Shown here one piece after another: positions 8,601 to 16,947 of a stretch of DNA of 64,000 bases. The DNA comes from Clostridiales bacterium (GTDB lineage: Bacteria > Bacillota > Clostridia > Christensenellales > Aristaeellaceae), in NCBI GenBank assembly GCA_012728435.1, contig JAAYFC010000134.1, positions 1 through 64,000 of the forward strand, read 5' to 3'. Numbering within the stretch: position 1 is the first letter of the stretch; each line of letters starts with the position of its first letter. Made by a program: the position numbers and the translations under genes. The notes under the pieces are model-generated. The model had not been told where the DNA came from, did no database searches, and saw only the letters and a list, made by a program, of their open reading frames with translations.

Positions 8601-10019
8601 AATCTGAATCACCTTTGCACTCAGCGGCATCTCCGGATCAACCAACATGGAAAAGGTATCGGCTACTCTGCCATCTTGCAGCTTTACTGCGCCGATTTCA
8701 ATGATACGGTCTGCAAATGGATTGAGCCCTGTTGTTTCAAAATCCAACACAATAATGGGTTCATCGATGCTTGCATTGGTTGCGTTGTTGATGATATCTA
8801 CGTCATCAATCATCGTGCCTTCCATGCCGGGAATCAGTTTGATTTTATGTTTTTTGGCAGCAGCAAATGCTTCGGGGAAGGATTGCACAACAGCTTTGTC
8901 CGTAATCGCGATGGCTTGATGACCAAAGTCCGCTGCCTGCTTTATAATGTCTGACGCGCTGACCAAGCCATCCATATAGCTCATGAAGGTATGCGCGTGC
9001 AGCTCTATACGCTTTTCATCCTCCTTATCTTTACGAACAGGTAATTCATGGGCATTAATATCCCGTGCCATGATGGTCAGCACATTGTCATAGGTATCCA
9101 TCTGGCACATACCCCGCACACGCACACCAGCGCCCGGCACAATCCGGCTGACAGTTTCCTCCACTTTGCGCTTCTCTTCCTCCGGGTCGCTTACGAAGTC
9201 GTTGTTATTAAAGCCATTGGCTCTTCCGCCCAGGAAAACTTTACACACGATGCTCTCCGTGTAATCGCTGACCACAAAAATGAGCAACACAGCCTCACTG
9301 CGCTGTATATTGCGCCGCTCCACGTTGATTATTCTGCCTTCAATCACCACGCGGCCAGAGGTTTCCGATAACTCTGAAATCGGTGTTGCTTGAGCGGCAA
9401 TCGTGCTGCCAACAATCCGTTTATTATTCTTTTTTAATTTGGGTTTGCTGATCACCTGCTGGTTGACTGCCGGGATTTCCTCAAGCAGCGCTTGTTCACG
9501 TCTGCGCTCCTCCAGCTGCAGTTGCACCCTGGTCTCGTAATCATTGGCCAAGCGCATATGGATTGCTGGCTCAATTAAAAACAGGTCATGAATCGCTCGG
9601 CTCAGCTTTTGCTTTACTTCCTGCTTGTTCATATACTCATAGGCAAACGGGCTGGGCAACTCCAGCACAATCCCACCCTCATCCGCCAGCCACCGTATAT
9701 CTTTCATATGCGTAGTCATAGCCGGATAATGTTTAAGCAGGATTGGCTCGATGGTTTGGGTGTAGTTTTCCGGGTGCTGCAAAAAGTCCGCTGCGAGCTG
9801 TGGCGAAGCGATACGCAGCGCCATATTCAGCTGAGGAAAAACGCGCTTTAAGTGCCTTCTTATCACTGCGAATTGCTTTTCCCCTACCAATACATCTGCA
9901 GTGAAATGCGCGATTGCCCGCTTTTTACTGGCATAATAATCAACGCACACCAAATGCAAACTGTCCTCAAGCTCAGGCAGCTGCTCGTAGATTGGTTTAA
10001 AAAAGGTGGATTCAAGCAT
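5691..10019 (-). CDS. polC: DNA polymerase III alpha subunit, PolC type
   Basis: The replicative DNA polymerase of low-GC Gram-positive bacteria, with built-in proofreading; 1442 residues, normal for PolC. Order of parts: N-terminal domain (1-200), OB fold (about 222-325), first part of the PHP domain (HAHT at 341-344), inserted 3'-5' exonuclease (DFET with D426 and E428, HNAGFD at 506, HRAVHD at 564), rest of PHP, then the polymerase core. A zinc-binding set C913, C916, C938, C941 precedes PDIDLNF with D967 and D969, and VDVLG supplies D1092. The start overlaps the ispG stop by 8 nt. Its place after ispG is the standard Clostridia and Bacilli order. Confidence 0.98.
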   Translation of the reverse strand: MLESTFFKPIYEQLPELEDSLHLVCVDYYASKKRAIAHFTADVLVGEKQFAVIRRHLKRVFPQLNMALRIASPQLAADFLQHPENYTQTIEPILLKHYPAMTTHMKDIRWLADEGGIVLELPSPFAYEYMNKQEVKQKLSRAIHDLFLIEPAIHMRLANDYETRVQLQLEERRREQALLEEIPAVNQQVISKPKLKKNNKRIVGSTIAAQATPISELSETSGRVVIEGRIINVERRNIQRSEAVLLIFVVSDYTESIVCKVFLGGRANGFNNNDFVSDPEEEKRKVEETVSRIVPGAGVRVRGMCQMDTYDNVLTIMARDINAHELPVRKDKEDEKRIELHAHTFMSYMDGLVSASDIIKQAADFGHQAIAITDKAVVQSFPEAFAAAKKHKIKLIPGMEGTMIDDVDIINNATNASIDEPIIVLDFETTGLNPFADRIIEIGAVKLQDGRVADTFSMLVDPEMPLSAKVIQITKIQDYMLKGQPKAAQALPQLMDFIGECPLAAHNAGFDMAFLTAELKRLDTSFDLPQIDTLAFAQKLYPDMKRYNLASLCKNLGVVLKNAHRAVHDATATAQCLSIMLEEAKAQGANTLQDINSLITGYNRNSQHHITILVSSQQGMTNINRMVSLSHMKHFFRVPLIPKDKLVKYREGLLFGSSCIEGELYQAVLNNKTMDELAKIAEFYDFIEVQPESNYEPLVRLGKITSRDALRAMNKKMIELGEKTGKPVVATGDVHFKSPEDAIFRTIIKNSLPLEKEGCEDQPPLYFRTTDEMLEEFSWLGDDKAREIVIENPAKIAAKIGDISIYPPHPENQTTFLPIWEEAADEIRQICEQKARAWYGNPLPELVRARLDKELAAIIGYGYSTLYSIAKKLVKQSQDDGYMVGSRGSVGSSFVATMCGITEVNPLPPHYRCEACHVSEFDVDGAGKTGLDLPDKACPSCGQTMIKDGFDIPFEVFLGFKGDKVPDIDLNFCSEYQATAHTHVEALFGKGYVFRAGTIGTLQEKTAFGYVLKYVEERELFLSHAEKTRLAYGCIGVKRTTGQHPGGMVILPKEYEINQFTAIQRPANDQEKDTITTHYDFSSMHDVLVKVDVLGHDDPTMIKRMEELSGIHHTQIPLDDKKVLSIFRTPEALGLSAESLGWSTGTLGIPEFGTPFVRGILEDTQPDSMADLVRISGLSHGTEVWAGNARDLVLENVATLSECICTRDDIMIELMDKGLDSKMAFDIMESVRKGRGLSPQMEMAMRSHDVPDWYIKSCKKIAYMFPKGHAVAYVTMALRVGWFKIYHPLVYYAAYFSIRGKGFNALTMIKPVEIIRRDLQILYDMPQRERTDKNENEITVLELIHEMGLRGYHFLPVDLYKSDATQFLIEDGALRCPFTSLSGFGEAAAQGIMQTREDGYISIEDLKNKAKLSASNIELLRECGAISGLSDTNQVDFFSLMG

Positions 10020-11085
10020 AATCTTGCCCTTGTTTGTTCATCTGGTGTACGTATTCTTCAATCATTCTTAGCAGTTCAGGCACTGGATCCTCCGTGATTT
10101 TTTTTACAAACTGTCCTTTTTTATACAGCGCGCTTCCAGTTTTACCGCCGCAAAATGCGATGTCAGCCTCCTTGGCTTCACCTGGACCATTGACCACACA
10201 GCCCATGATGGCAACCTTGATAGGCGCAGTGATATGTCTTGTCGCGTCCTGCACACGCTGTGCAATGCCCTGGATGTCTACCTCTGTGCGGCCACAGGTT
10301 GGGCAGGATACAAGCTCCAAGCCTCCCCTAATCCCCAGGGCTTTTAAGATGCCGATTGCCGCTTCCGGTTCTGTAAGCGGACTGCCGGTGAGGGAAACAC
10401 GGATGGTATCGCCAATCCCATCCAGAAGCAAGGCGCCAATGCCAATGGCAGATTTTACTGTACCCTGACCAGGCAAGCCGGCCTCTGTGACCCCCAGATG
10501 AAGCGGGTAGTCAAAGGTTTTGTCGGCCAGGCGGTAGGCTTCCACCATCAACCGCACATCACTGGCCTTGAGGGACAGCACAATCTGATCAAAACCAGCC
10601 CGCTCCAGCAGTCGCACATGTCCTATGGCGCTGTCCACCAGACCCTGAGGGGTGACTCCCCCATCCCTGGCTAAAATGTCCTTGGGCACAGAACCGGAAT
10701 TGACCCCGATACGGATGGGTATCTGATGAGCTTTTGCACAATCTGCCACTGCCCGCACTGCTGCTTCATTACGCAGGTTGCCGGGGTTAATGCGCAGTTT
10801 GTTAATCCCATTTTCAATGGCCATGAGAGCCAATTCATGATCAAAGTGGATGTCAGCCACCAGAGGAATCCGGGTTCCGTCCACCAAAGGTCGTACCGCT
10901 TTAGCACAGTCCTTGTCATAAACAGACATCCTTACGATGTCACATCCAGCCAAACCTAATTGTTTGATCTGTTGGGCTGTTGCTGTGATTTCCCGGGTAT
11001 CGGTGTTGGTCATGGACTGGACAGAAATAGGATGCCCCCCCCCAATTGTGAGCTTGCCCAGTTTTACTGCATGGGTTGTTTTCAT
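10012..11085 (-). CDS. ispG: 4-hydroxy-3-methylbut-2-enyl diphosphate synthase (flavodoxin)
   Basis: The penultimate enzyme of the MEP isoprenoid pathway; it converts MEcPP to HMBPP using a [4Fe-4S] cluster. The N-terminal TIM barrel begins with VQSMTNTDT; the C-terminal cluster domain has CPTCGR and CVVNGPGE, which supply the three cysteines. The start is taken at ATG 11085, one base past the rseP stop, giving 357 residues. A GTG at 11109 would add eight residues and overlap rseP by 23 nt; neither has a clear ribosome binding site. It shares the operon with dxr, the pathway's second enzyme. Confidence 0.95.
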   Translation of the reverse strand: MKTTHAVKLGKLTIGGGHPISVQSMTNTDTREITATAQQIKQLGLAGCDIVRMSVYDKDCAKAVRPLVDGTRIPLVADIHFDHELALMAIENGINKLRINPGNLRNEAAVRAVADCAKAHQIPIRIGVNSGSVPKDILARDGGVTPQGLVDSAIGHVRLLERAGFDQIVLSLKASDVRLMVEAYRLADKTFDYPLHLGVTEAGLPGQGTVKSAIGIGALLLDGIGDTIRVSLTGSPLTEPEAAIGILKALGIRGGLELVSCPTCGRTEVDIQGIAQRVQDATRHITAPIKVAIMGCVVNGPGEAKEADIAFCGGKTGSALYKKGQFVKKITEDPVPELLRMIEEYVHQMNKQGQDYA

Positions 11086-11086
11086 C

Positions 11087-12157
11087 TTAGAACAAACGTA
11101 CCAGGTCACGGAAGGTAATCAGAATCATCAGGGCAAACAGGAATATCATCCCGGCTGCATGGACATAGCCTTCCTTGCTGATGGGTTTGCCGTGTATGGC
11201 CTCTAAAATCAGGAAAAGGATGCGGCTGCCGTCCAGGCCCGGGATGATGAGCAAGTTCATGAGACCCAGGTTGATGGAGATCACAACCATCAGATAAAGA
11301 TAGCCCTGGAACTTGGTGCGCTGGATTTCATCTACGATCATCTTGGTGATACCGACAACACCAGTGACTTCACCCGCGCCTTCACCTTTGGTGACCAGGT
11401 TTTTAATCGCGTTGAGCACCATGCTGCCAGCCCGGTAAGACATCTCCACACCATGCTGGAGAACCTGCACAAAGCTGCCCGGCACCAGTTTGACGGGCTG
11501 GGAGATGGCCATCATTATGCCAATCAGATTGCGGCCTTCTACCGGGTTATACAATGGGGTGATTGGGAGGAAGATTTGCTTCTCCACGTTGTCTGTCATC
11601 CGCTTGATGAGGATGGTTCGTTCCTTGTCTACTTCATCAGCCCCCAACAGTTCTGTCAGGTTGTCGGTGACTTCCTGGCCATCCAGGGACAGAATCACGT
11701 CTCCAGGCAGGATGCCAGCTTTCATGGCAGCCCCATCTGTTGATACTGATTGCACGACTGTTATATACGGGCCATCTGGGACGGGAATACCAGACAGGCT
11801 GAACAAAAGCACTGACACCAGCAAGGCCAGCACAAGGTTCATCAAGGGCCCCATGATGATGGTGAGCAGACGTTTTCCTACGCCAAAATTGTTGAACGCA
11901 CGCGGGTCATCCTTAAACTCCCCCGACGTGTCATCCTCTCCATAAAAGGCGCAATAACCGCCTAAGGGAATTGCTCGCAAATAAAACGCTGTATCGTGTT
12001 TTTTGCTGTTCCATTTTAAAATCTTGGGGCCAAAGCCAATGGCAAACTCGCGCACTGGAATTTTGGACAAACGCGCAGCAAAAAAATGTCCGGCTTCATG
12101 GACAGTGATCAGAATTCCAAATAGCAGAATCGCTGCAAAAATGTAAAATATAGTCAT
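11087..12157 (-). CDS. rseP: RIP metalloprotease RseP (site-2 protease)
   Basis: An intramembrane zinc protease that cleaves membrane-anchored regulators such as anti-sigma factors and remnant signal peptides. HEAGH at residues 20-24 in the first membrane segment gives the zinc ligands, a PDZ domain spans about 125-200, and NLLIIPGLDG at 301-310 holds the third ligand. The 356 residues include about four membrane segments. GGAGGAG stands just before the ATG. The dxr-rseP-ispG order is typical of the cdsA-polC operon. Its substrate cannot be told from the sequence. Confidence 0.93.
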   Translation of the reverse strand: MTIFYIFAAILLFGILITVHEAGHFFAARLSKIPVREFAIGFGPKILKWNSKKHDTAFYLRAIPLGGYCAFYGEDDTSGEFKDDPRAFNNFGVGKRLLTIIMGPLMNLVLALLVSVLLFSLSGIPVPDGPYITVVQSVSTDGAAMKAGILPGDVILSLDGQEVTDNLTELLGADEVDKERTILIKRMTDNVEKQIFLPITPLYNPVEGRNLIGIMMAISQPVKLVPGSFVQVLQHGVEMSYRAGSMVLNAIKNLVTKGEGAGEVTGVVGITKMIVDEIQRTKFQGYLYLMVVISINLGLMNLLIIPGLDGSRILFLILEAIHGKPISKEGYVHAAGMIFLFALMILITFRDLVRLF

Positions 12158-12169
12158 GGCTCCTCCGTA

Positions 12170-13324
12170 TTAGGTGGGGATTATTCCCCGGGCAATCGTT
12201 CTTGCCCGATCATCCGCATAAAGTATATCATCCAGGCTATCTGCGCTTAGATAGCCAATGTCATGCAACACCTGCTCCACCGTCAAGGCAATATCTAAAA
12301 AGCCAATCTTGCCCTGTATAAAGGCCTCCACCGCAATTTCATTGGCGGCGTTGAGTATGCAGCAGGCTGCTCCAGTGGCGTTTAAGCTTTCATAAGCCAG
12401 TCTGATAGCCGGGAAGCGCACAAGGTCTGGTGCCTCAAAACTTAAATTGCCGGATAGTTCAAGACGCAAAGACGGTGTTCCGTTTGATATCCGCTCAGGG
12501 AAAGCCATTGCAAATGCAATTGGTGAGCGCATATCCGGCATGCCCAGTTGGGCAAGCAATGCGCCATCCTTGAACCCAACTAAAGAATGGATAATGCTCT
12601 GCGGATGGACCAGCACCTCGATTTGTTGCGGTTTTGCGTCAAACAGCCATTTGGCTTCTATTATCTCCAGCGCTTTGTTGAACATGGTTGCAGAATCAAT
12701 TGTAATTTTCTGCCCCATCTCCCAATTAGGGTGCTTGAGCGCATCGCTGAGTCTGGCTGTCTTCATCTCCTCCAGCGTCCACGTCCGAAACGGACCCCCC
12801 GAAGCGGTTAAGATAATCCGTTCAAAGGGATTGCCGTTTGCGCTTAGCAGCGCCTGGTAAATGGCGGAATGCTCGCTGTCTACAGGGATTAACGCTGGGT
12901 CCTCCGCAGGTGCTTTACAGGCATCCATCACCAGCTGACCGCCTGCAACCAGCGCTTCTTTGTTGGCCAGCAAAACGCGTTTCGAAGCTTTTCTGGCAGC
13001 CAGGACGCTGCGCAGTCCAACCATACCCACTACGCTGACCAGCACATCCTCACAAGGTGCTAAAGACGCGATATCAGTTAATGCGTTTTCGCCAAAATAC
13101 CAATCGCAAAAACGTAAATCATCTGGAATCTGTACTTCTTTTGAGGTAAGTGCGGCCAATTTGGGGCGATGGCGACGAACTTGCTCAAACAGCGCTTCCG
13201 TTTGGCTGTGCGCGCTTAACGCAGTCACTTCAAAACGATCAGGATGCTGGCTGATGATGTCTAGCGCCTGGGTCCCAATGGATCCGGTAGACCCCAAAAT
13301 GGCAATACGGCGTTTCATGGTCAT
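12170..13324 (-). CDS. dxr: 1-deoxy-D-xylulose 5-phosphate reductoisomerase
   Basis: Catalyses the committed step of the MEP pathway: DXP to MEP with NADPH. GSTGSIG at residues 11-17 is the NADPH-binding loop. VDSEHSAI, followed by LTASGGPFR, marks the metal and substrate site, and HPNWEMGQKITIDSATM is the classic Dxr signature. The length of 384 residues is normal. Two ATG codons are close together (13324 and 13318) and neither has a strong ribosome binding site; the longer form is reported. It starts 3 nt after the cdsA stop. Confidence 0.96.
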   Translation of the reverse strand: MTMKRRIAILGSTGSIGTQALDIISQHPDRFEVTALSAHSQTEALFEQVRRHRPKLAALTSKEVQIPDDLRFCDWYFGENALTDIASLAPCEDVLVSVVGMVGLRSVLAARKASKRVLLANKEALVAGGQLVMDACKAPAEDPALIPVDSEHSAIYQALLSANGNPFERIILTASGGPFRTWTLEEMKTARLSDALKHPNWEMGQKITIDSATMFNKALEIIEAKWLFDAKPQQIEVLVHPQSIIHSLVGFKDGALLAQLGMPDMRSPIAFAMAFPERISNGTPSLRLELSGNLSFEAPDLVRFPAIRLAYESLNATGAACCILNAANEIAVEAFIQGKIGFLDIALTVEQVLHDIGYLSADSLDDILYADDRARTIARGIIPT

Positions 13325-13327
13325 CGC

Positions 13328-14146
13328 TTAAATCCAGGGCAAGGCCTGATAAAAATAGACCAGCGTGCCGGCGAACAAGATGCTGTCCAACCTGTCCATC
13401 ATCCCGCCATGGCCAGGGAAAATATGGCTGTAATCCTTGATGCCGCAATGCCGCTTGACAAAGGAAGCGAACAAATCCCCAATCTGCCCTGCGATACCGC
13501 CCAAAAGGCCCAAAACAATGAAATTAATGACGGTGGGCACATTTGTTCCAGCAAGCAGGCCAATAAAATAAATCACAACCGCAGCTAAAATGCTGCCGAC
13601 TAGACCGCCCAGGGACCCCTCGATGGTTTTGTTTGGACTGATAGCCTTGTTTAGTTTGGTTTTCCCATATTTAGAGCCAACAAAAAAGGCCAGCGAGTCG
13701 CCAACAACCGGGATAAAGAAGGCAAGGGAAAGCATCACACGCTGCAGGCCAACCGGCTCTATCCGGGTCATACCAAGCAAACTCATGCCTGGTAGCGCCA
13801 CCGCAAACAGCGGGATGATGGAGGTCATCAAATCATCCAAACTCGGATCATCACGGAACATAATCAACGTGATAATTACAAAAATGATGACCGCGACTAA
13901 AATGACCAGCAACAGCAGATTCTCTACTTCGGTCAACAACAAGAAACCAGGAATGGCAATGATTAATGCGAACCAGGTGGGCCATGCCAATACATGATGT
14001 CCCGCATTTTTTAGCGCATTAAACAGCTCATGTAGCGCGATGCATACACAGGCAATCCACAGCAAAGAAAAGACCCAGCCGCCAAAATATAGCGCAAAAA
14101 ACAGTAGAGCAAGCAAGGCTGCGCCAGTGATAATACGTAGTGTCAT
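13328..14146 (-). CDS. cdsA: Phosphatidate cytidylyltransferase
   Basis: An integral membrane enzyme making CDP-diacylglycerol from phosphatidate and CTP, the branch point of phospholipid synthesis. The family signature is near the C-terminus: SFVKRHCGIKD followed by FPGHGGMMDRLDS. There are seven or more hydrophobic segments over 272 residues. The open frame extends 28 codons further upstream inside uppS, but the start is set at ATG 14146 because GGAGGGAGAA stands just before it, the hydrophobic N-terminus begins there, and the ATG overlaps the uppS stop as ATGA. Confidence 0.95.
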   Translation of the reverse strand: MTLRIITGAALLALLFFALYFGGWVFSLLWIACVCIALHELFNALKNAGHHVLAWPTWFALIIAIPGFLLLTEVENLLLLVILVAVIIFVIITLIMFRDDPSLDDLMTSIIPLFAVALPGMSLLGMTRIEPVGLQRVMLSLAFFIPVVGDSLAFFVGSKYGKTKLNKAISPNKTIEGSLGGLVGSILAAVVIYFIGLLAGTNVPTVINFIVLGLLGGIAGQIGDLFASFVKRHCGIKDYSHIFPGHGGMMDRLDSILFAGTLVYFYQALPWI

Positions 14147-14856
14147 GTGGTTCTCCCTCCAAAACGGCGCTCGCGTTGCACGTAGGCTGCCAGCGCGTCC
14201 TGATAGTCTGCCACGGTGTAGTCTGGCCAAAGTTTTTGCGGGAAGAATAACTCCGCATACGCGGATTGAAGCAACAGAAAATTGCTGAGGCGTTGCTCTC
14301 CGCTGGTACGGATTAACAAGTCAACATCAGGCTGCCCTTTGGTATACAGGTGATGTTCGATGTCCTTCCAAGTAAGCGGTTCAGCAGAAGACCCGCCATC
14401 CCGTGCGTCTGCAATCAAGGCATTGACCGCGCGGATTAGTTCGTCCCGGGCACCGTAGTTCAAGGCGATATTCAACTGCATGCCAGTGTTTCCACGGGTA
14501 CGTTCTTGTGCCATGATAACAGCATCCCGCGCACTTGCAGTCAGTGCGTTGATATCGCCAAGGATGCGAATCCGTACTTTGTTCTCATGCAATTCATCAA
14601 TCTCAGAACGAAAGAACTCCACAATCAGGCGCATCAGCGCCGCAATCTCAGCCTCCGGCCTTGACCAGTTTTCCGTGGAGAAGGCATAAAGGCTTAACAC
14701 CTTAATACCAATATTGCTGCTGTATCGGATGATCTCACGCAAGGCTTCCACACCTTTGCGGTGTCCCATCATGACGCTGAAGGCATGTTGTTTTGCCCAG
14801 CGTCCATTACCATCCATGATGATGGCTACGTGTCTGGGCAATCCTGGGTTTGGCAT
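14143..14856 (-). CDS. uppS: Isoprenyl transferase (undecaprenyl diphosphate synthase)
   Basis: Condenses farnesyl diphosphate with isopentenyl diphosphate to build the C55 lipid carrier for peptidoglycan and wall polymers. It has IIMDGNGRWA with catalytic D15, HRKGVEALRE, and YAFSTENWSRP; near the C-terminus DLLIRTSGEQRLSNF supplies the substrate-binding Arg and Ser. The 237 residues are standard. A GGAGG site stands 8 nt before the ATG. The start lies inside the preceding small gene by 31 nt, and it is coupled to cdsA downstream. Together with dxr and ispG the operon supplies both precursors and product of the carrier pathway. Confidence 0.96.
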   Translation of the reverse strand: MPNPGLPRHVAIIMDGNGRWAKQHAFSVMMGHRKGVEALREIIRYSSNIGIKVLSLYAFSTENWSRPEAEIAALMRLIVEFFRSEIDELHENKVRIRILGDINALTASARDAVIMAQERTRGNTGMQLNIALNYGARDELIRAVNALIADARDGGSSAEPLTWKDIEHHLYTKGQPDVDLLIRTSGEQRLSNFLLLQSAYAELFFPQKLWPDYTVADYQDALAAYVQRERRFGGRTT

Positions 14857-15053
14857 GCATTGGCCTCCGGGTCAATATCTCGAAAATAAGAACACAGCAA
14901 CTGGTTGCTCTGAAAACGAACCACCCTGGCGGTTCGCTCATGTATATCCTTCAAATCTTTTTGCGGCATTGAAAACACAATATCAGGAACGATGCCCTGA
15001 TGCGCCAACTGCTCCAGGGCCTGTTCAAGCGTCAGGCCGATAATAGAAGTCAT
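14826..15053 (-). CDS. Small PASTA-like protein between frr and uppS
   Basis: A 75-residue protein with no signal peptide or membrane segment. Its first half (IGLTLEQALEQLAHQGI) looks like the start of a PASTA-type fold, followed by strands such as RVVRFQ and LLCSYF. Small proteins of this type between frr and uppS occur in other Clostridia as I recall, always without known function. It starts 3 nt after the frr stop and overlaps uppS by 31 nt, so it is embedded in the operon and likely translated. The C-terminal 12 residues, which overlap uppS, are polar and probably unimportant. Confidence 0.65.
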   Translation of the reverse strand: MTSIIGLTLEQALEQLAHQGIVPDIVFSMPQKDLKDIHERTARVVRFQSNQLLCSYFRDIDPEANACQTQDCPDT

Positions 15054-15056
15054 GGC

Positions 15057-15614
15057 TTATACGGCCATGATTTCCTTTTCTTTTTCTTTGGCAATCTCGT
15101 CCACGTCCTTGACGGCCGCATCGGTCACCTTTTGCAGCTCTTCTTCTGCCTTGTACTTGTCATCTTCAGAGATGACAGAGTCCTTTTCCATCTGCTTAAA
15201 CTGATCCATCGCGTCCCGGCGGATGGACCGTACGGCAACCTTGGACTCCTCCGCGTTGCGCCAAAGCAATTTGGTCAACTCCTTGCGGCGCTCCTCATTT
15301 AGTTCTGGAATAACCAAGCGGATAATCTTACCGTCATTAGCGGGGTTGAGCCCCAGATCACTCATCTGGATGGCTTTCTCCACCAGTGGAATTGCCTTTT
15401 GATCCCACAGGGAGATAATCAGCATACGTGGTTCGGGTGCGCTGATGTTGGCCATTTGGTTCAGCGGCGTTTGCGTGCCGTAGTAGTCCACCATGATGCG
15501 GTCAAGCAGCTTGGGGTTGGCACGGCCAGCGCGCAGGGATGCCAATTCGCGCCGTAGGACATCTTTTGTTTTTTCCATCTTATCTTTAGCGTTTTCAATC
15601 ACAGGTTTATACAT
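15057..15614 (-). CDS. frr: Ribosome recycling factor
   Basis: Works with EF-G to split the post-termination ribosome. Conserved features include LRAGRANPKLLDRI, YYGTQTPLNQMANI and a long three-helix bundle ending in a coiled coil rich in K and E. An open frame extends to 15677, but ATG 15614 is chosen because AAGGAGG stands 8 nt before it and it gives 185 residues, the exact family length. The usual upstream partners tsf and pyrH are missing, and it has its own promoter, so it heads the operon here. Confidence 0.97.
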   Translation of the reverse strand: MYKPVIENAKDKMEKTKDVLRRELASLRAGRANPKLLDRIMVDYYGTQTPLNQMANISAPEPRMLIISLWDQKAIPLVEKAIQMSDLGLNPANDGKIIRLVIPELNEERRKELTKLLWRNAEESKVAVRSIRRDAMDQFKQMEKDSVISEDDKYKAEEELQKVTDAAVKDVDEIAKEKEKEIMAV

Positions 15615-15648
15615 CCTGGCAGCCTCCTTGAATACATTATTGACATTT

Positions 15649-15677
15649 ATTGTACAGAGTTTTATGCGCATTATCAA
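15649..15677 (-). promoter_or_regulatory. Promoter of the frr-polC-pgmB operon
   Basis: Minus strand: TTGATA (15677-15672), 17-nt spacer, TACAAT (15654-15649), 34 nt before the frr ATG. Confidence 0.75.
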
Positions 15678-15771
15678 CCATCAAGCTTGTTGTGAAAGAA
15701 CTTTGATATTCTTCCTTCCTATCCCCCATTCACTGGCTGTACGGCATTAAAGAATATACCCAAGCACCTTT

Positions 15772-16944
15772 CTAAGCCCCGGAATGTTCCTCACTATCTG
15801 GTTGCTCCGCAAAATAATCCCGGTCTATTCCAATCACGCATTCATAGCGTGTGTCAAGGGATTGAGCGAACGAAGCAATGCGTTGAATCAGCGCTTGATC
15901 GTCCTGAAAGCTTTCCGGCACCACCAGATCAAAAATCAGCTTGGTTACGCGCTTGCCAGGTACTATCCGAAAATCGTGCATGGACAGCGGTGTGTCCTGT
16001 TCCTTTAAAAACTGGGCGATGCGCTGTTTGACCTCCTGCCCGGGCGCGTCAATGGGCAGTACCGGATCCATATGAATTGTAATAGGCAAATGAAGCGTTT
16101 GCAAAACTTCCTGCTCAATGCTGTCCACAACGTCATGCACATCCAGCAGGCTGGTTAAGGCATCCACCTCGACATGGATGGAAGCCATCATGTTTTCAGG
16201 GCCGTAATCATGCAGCACAAAATCATGAATCCCTTTAATCTGCGGATGTTTGCTGATGATAGCCAGAATTTTACTGCCAGTCTCTTTATCCGGTTTGCCG
16301 CCAACCAGCAGGGTTATTGTATTCCTGATGAGGCTAAACCCACTCCATAAAATGAAGCAGGAAACAAGCAGCCCCAACCAGCCATCCACCATAAGGCCCC
16401 AGAAATGCGACAGGAATAACCCAATCAGCACTGCAGAGGTAATCAGCACATCGTTGAAGCTGTCCTGCGCAGCAGCGTTTAATGTGGCTAATTTGTAAGC
16501 CTTTCCGCGTTTTTTATAGTAGATGTACAAAAAGATTTTAAGGGGGATGCCAAGCGCTGTGAACGCGGCAATCCACCATGTAAACAAAGGCTTGTGCGGA
16601 TGAACAATCGCGTTGATGCTGGACTTTAGCAAATCAATACCAACATATAAAATGACAACAGCGATGGCAAGCGCACCGATATACTCAAAGCGTCCATGTC
16701 CAAGCGGATGGTCACGGTCCTCTGGTTTGCGCGCAATATGCATGCTCATCCAGGAGATGAGAACGGAACCTGTGTCGGACAGATTGTTCAGCCCATCCGC
16801 AAGGATTGATACCGAACCTGAAACGCTGCCGGCGATTATCTTACTGACAGCTAAAAGGGCGTTCACCAGCAACCCTACCAAAGACGCGCGCAGACCAATC
16901 CGCGCGCGTTCTTCCTGTTGTGCTTGTATCGTGCTCTTTTCCAT
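15772..16944 (-). CDS. Cation diffusion facilitator family transporter
   Basis: A membrane antiporter that exports a divalent metal in exchange for protons. Six membrane segments occupy residues 20-220, followed by a cytoplasmic ferredoxin-like domain. The metal site in TM2 is ADGLNNLSD (D50, N54, D57) and in TM5 QDSFND. The Asn in the TM2 site resembles manganese exporters (MntE type) rather than zinc exporters, so Mn is the best guess but unproven. The C-terminus is longer than in FieF. It starts 3 nt after rnfB and is thus the last gene of the Rnf operon, an odd partner. Confidence 0.85.
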   Translation of the reverse strand: MEKSTIQAQQEERARIGLRASLVGLLVNALLAVSKIIAGSVSGSVSILADGLNNLSDTGSVLISWMSMHIARKPEDRDHPLGHGRFEYIGALAIAVVILYVGIDLLKSSINAIVHPHKPLFTWWIAAFTALGIPLKIFLYIYYKKRGKAYKLATLNAAAQDSFNDVLITSAVLIGLFLSHFWGLMVDGWLGLLVSCFILWSGFSLIRNTITLLVGGKPDKETGSKILAIISKHPQIKGIHDFVLHDYGPENMMASIHVEVDALTSLLDVHDVVDSIEQEVLQTLHLPITIHMDPVLPIDAPGQEVKQRIAQFLKEQDTPLSMHDFRIVPGKRVTKLIFDLVVPESFQDDQALIQRIASFAQSLDTRYECVIGIDRDYFAEQPDSEEHSGA

Positions 16945-16947
16945 CGT

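Noticed and set aside
14147..14230. Longer cdsA reading frame
   Set aside because: These 28 codons lie inside uppS and are basic and polar; the strong ribosome binding site and ATGA overlap fix the start at 14146.
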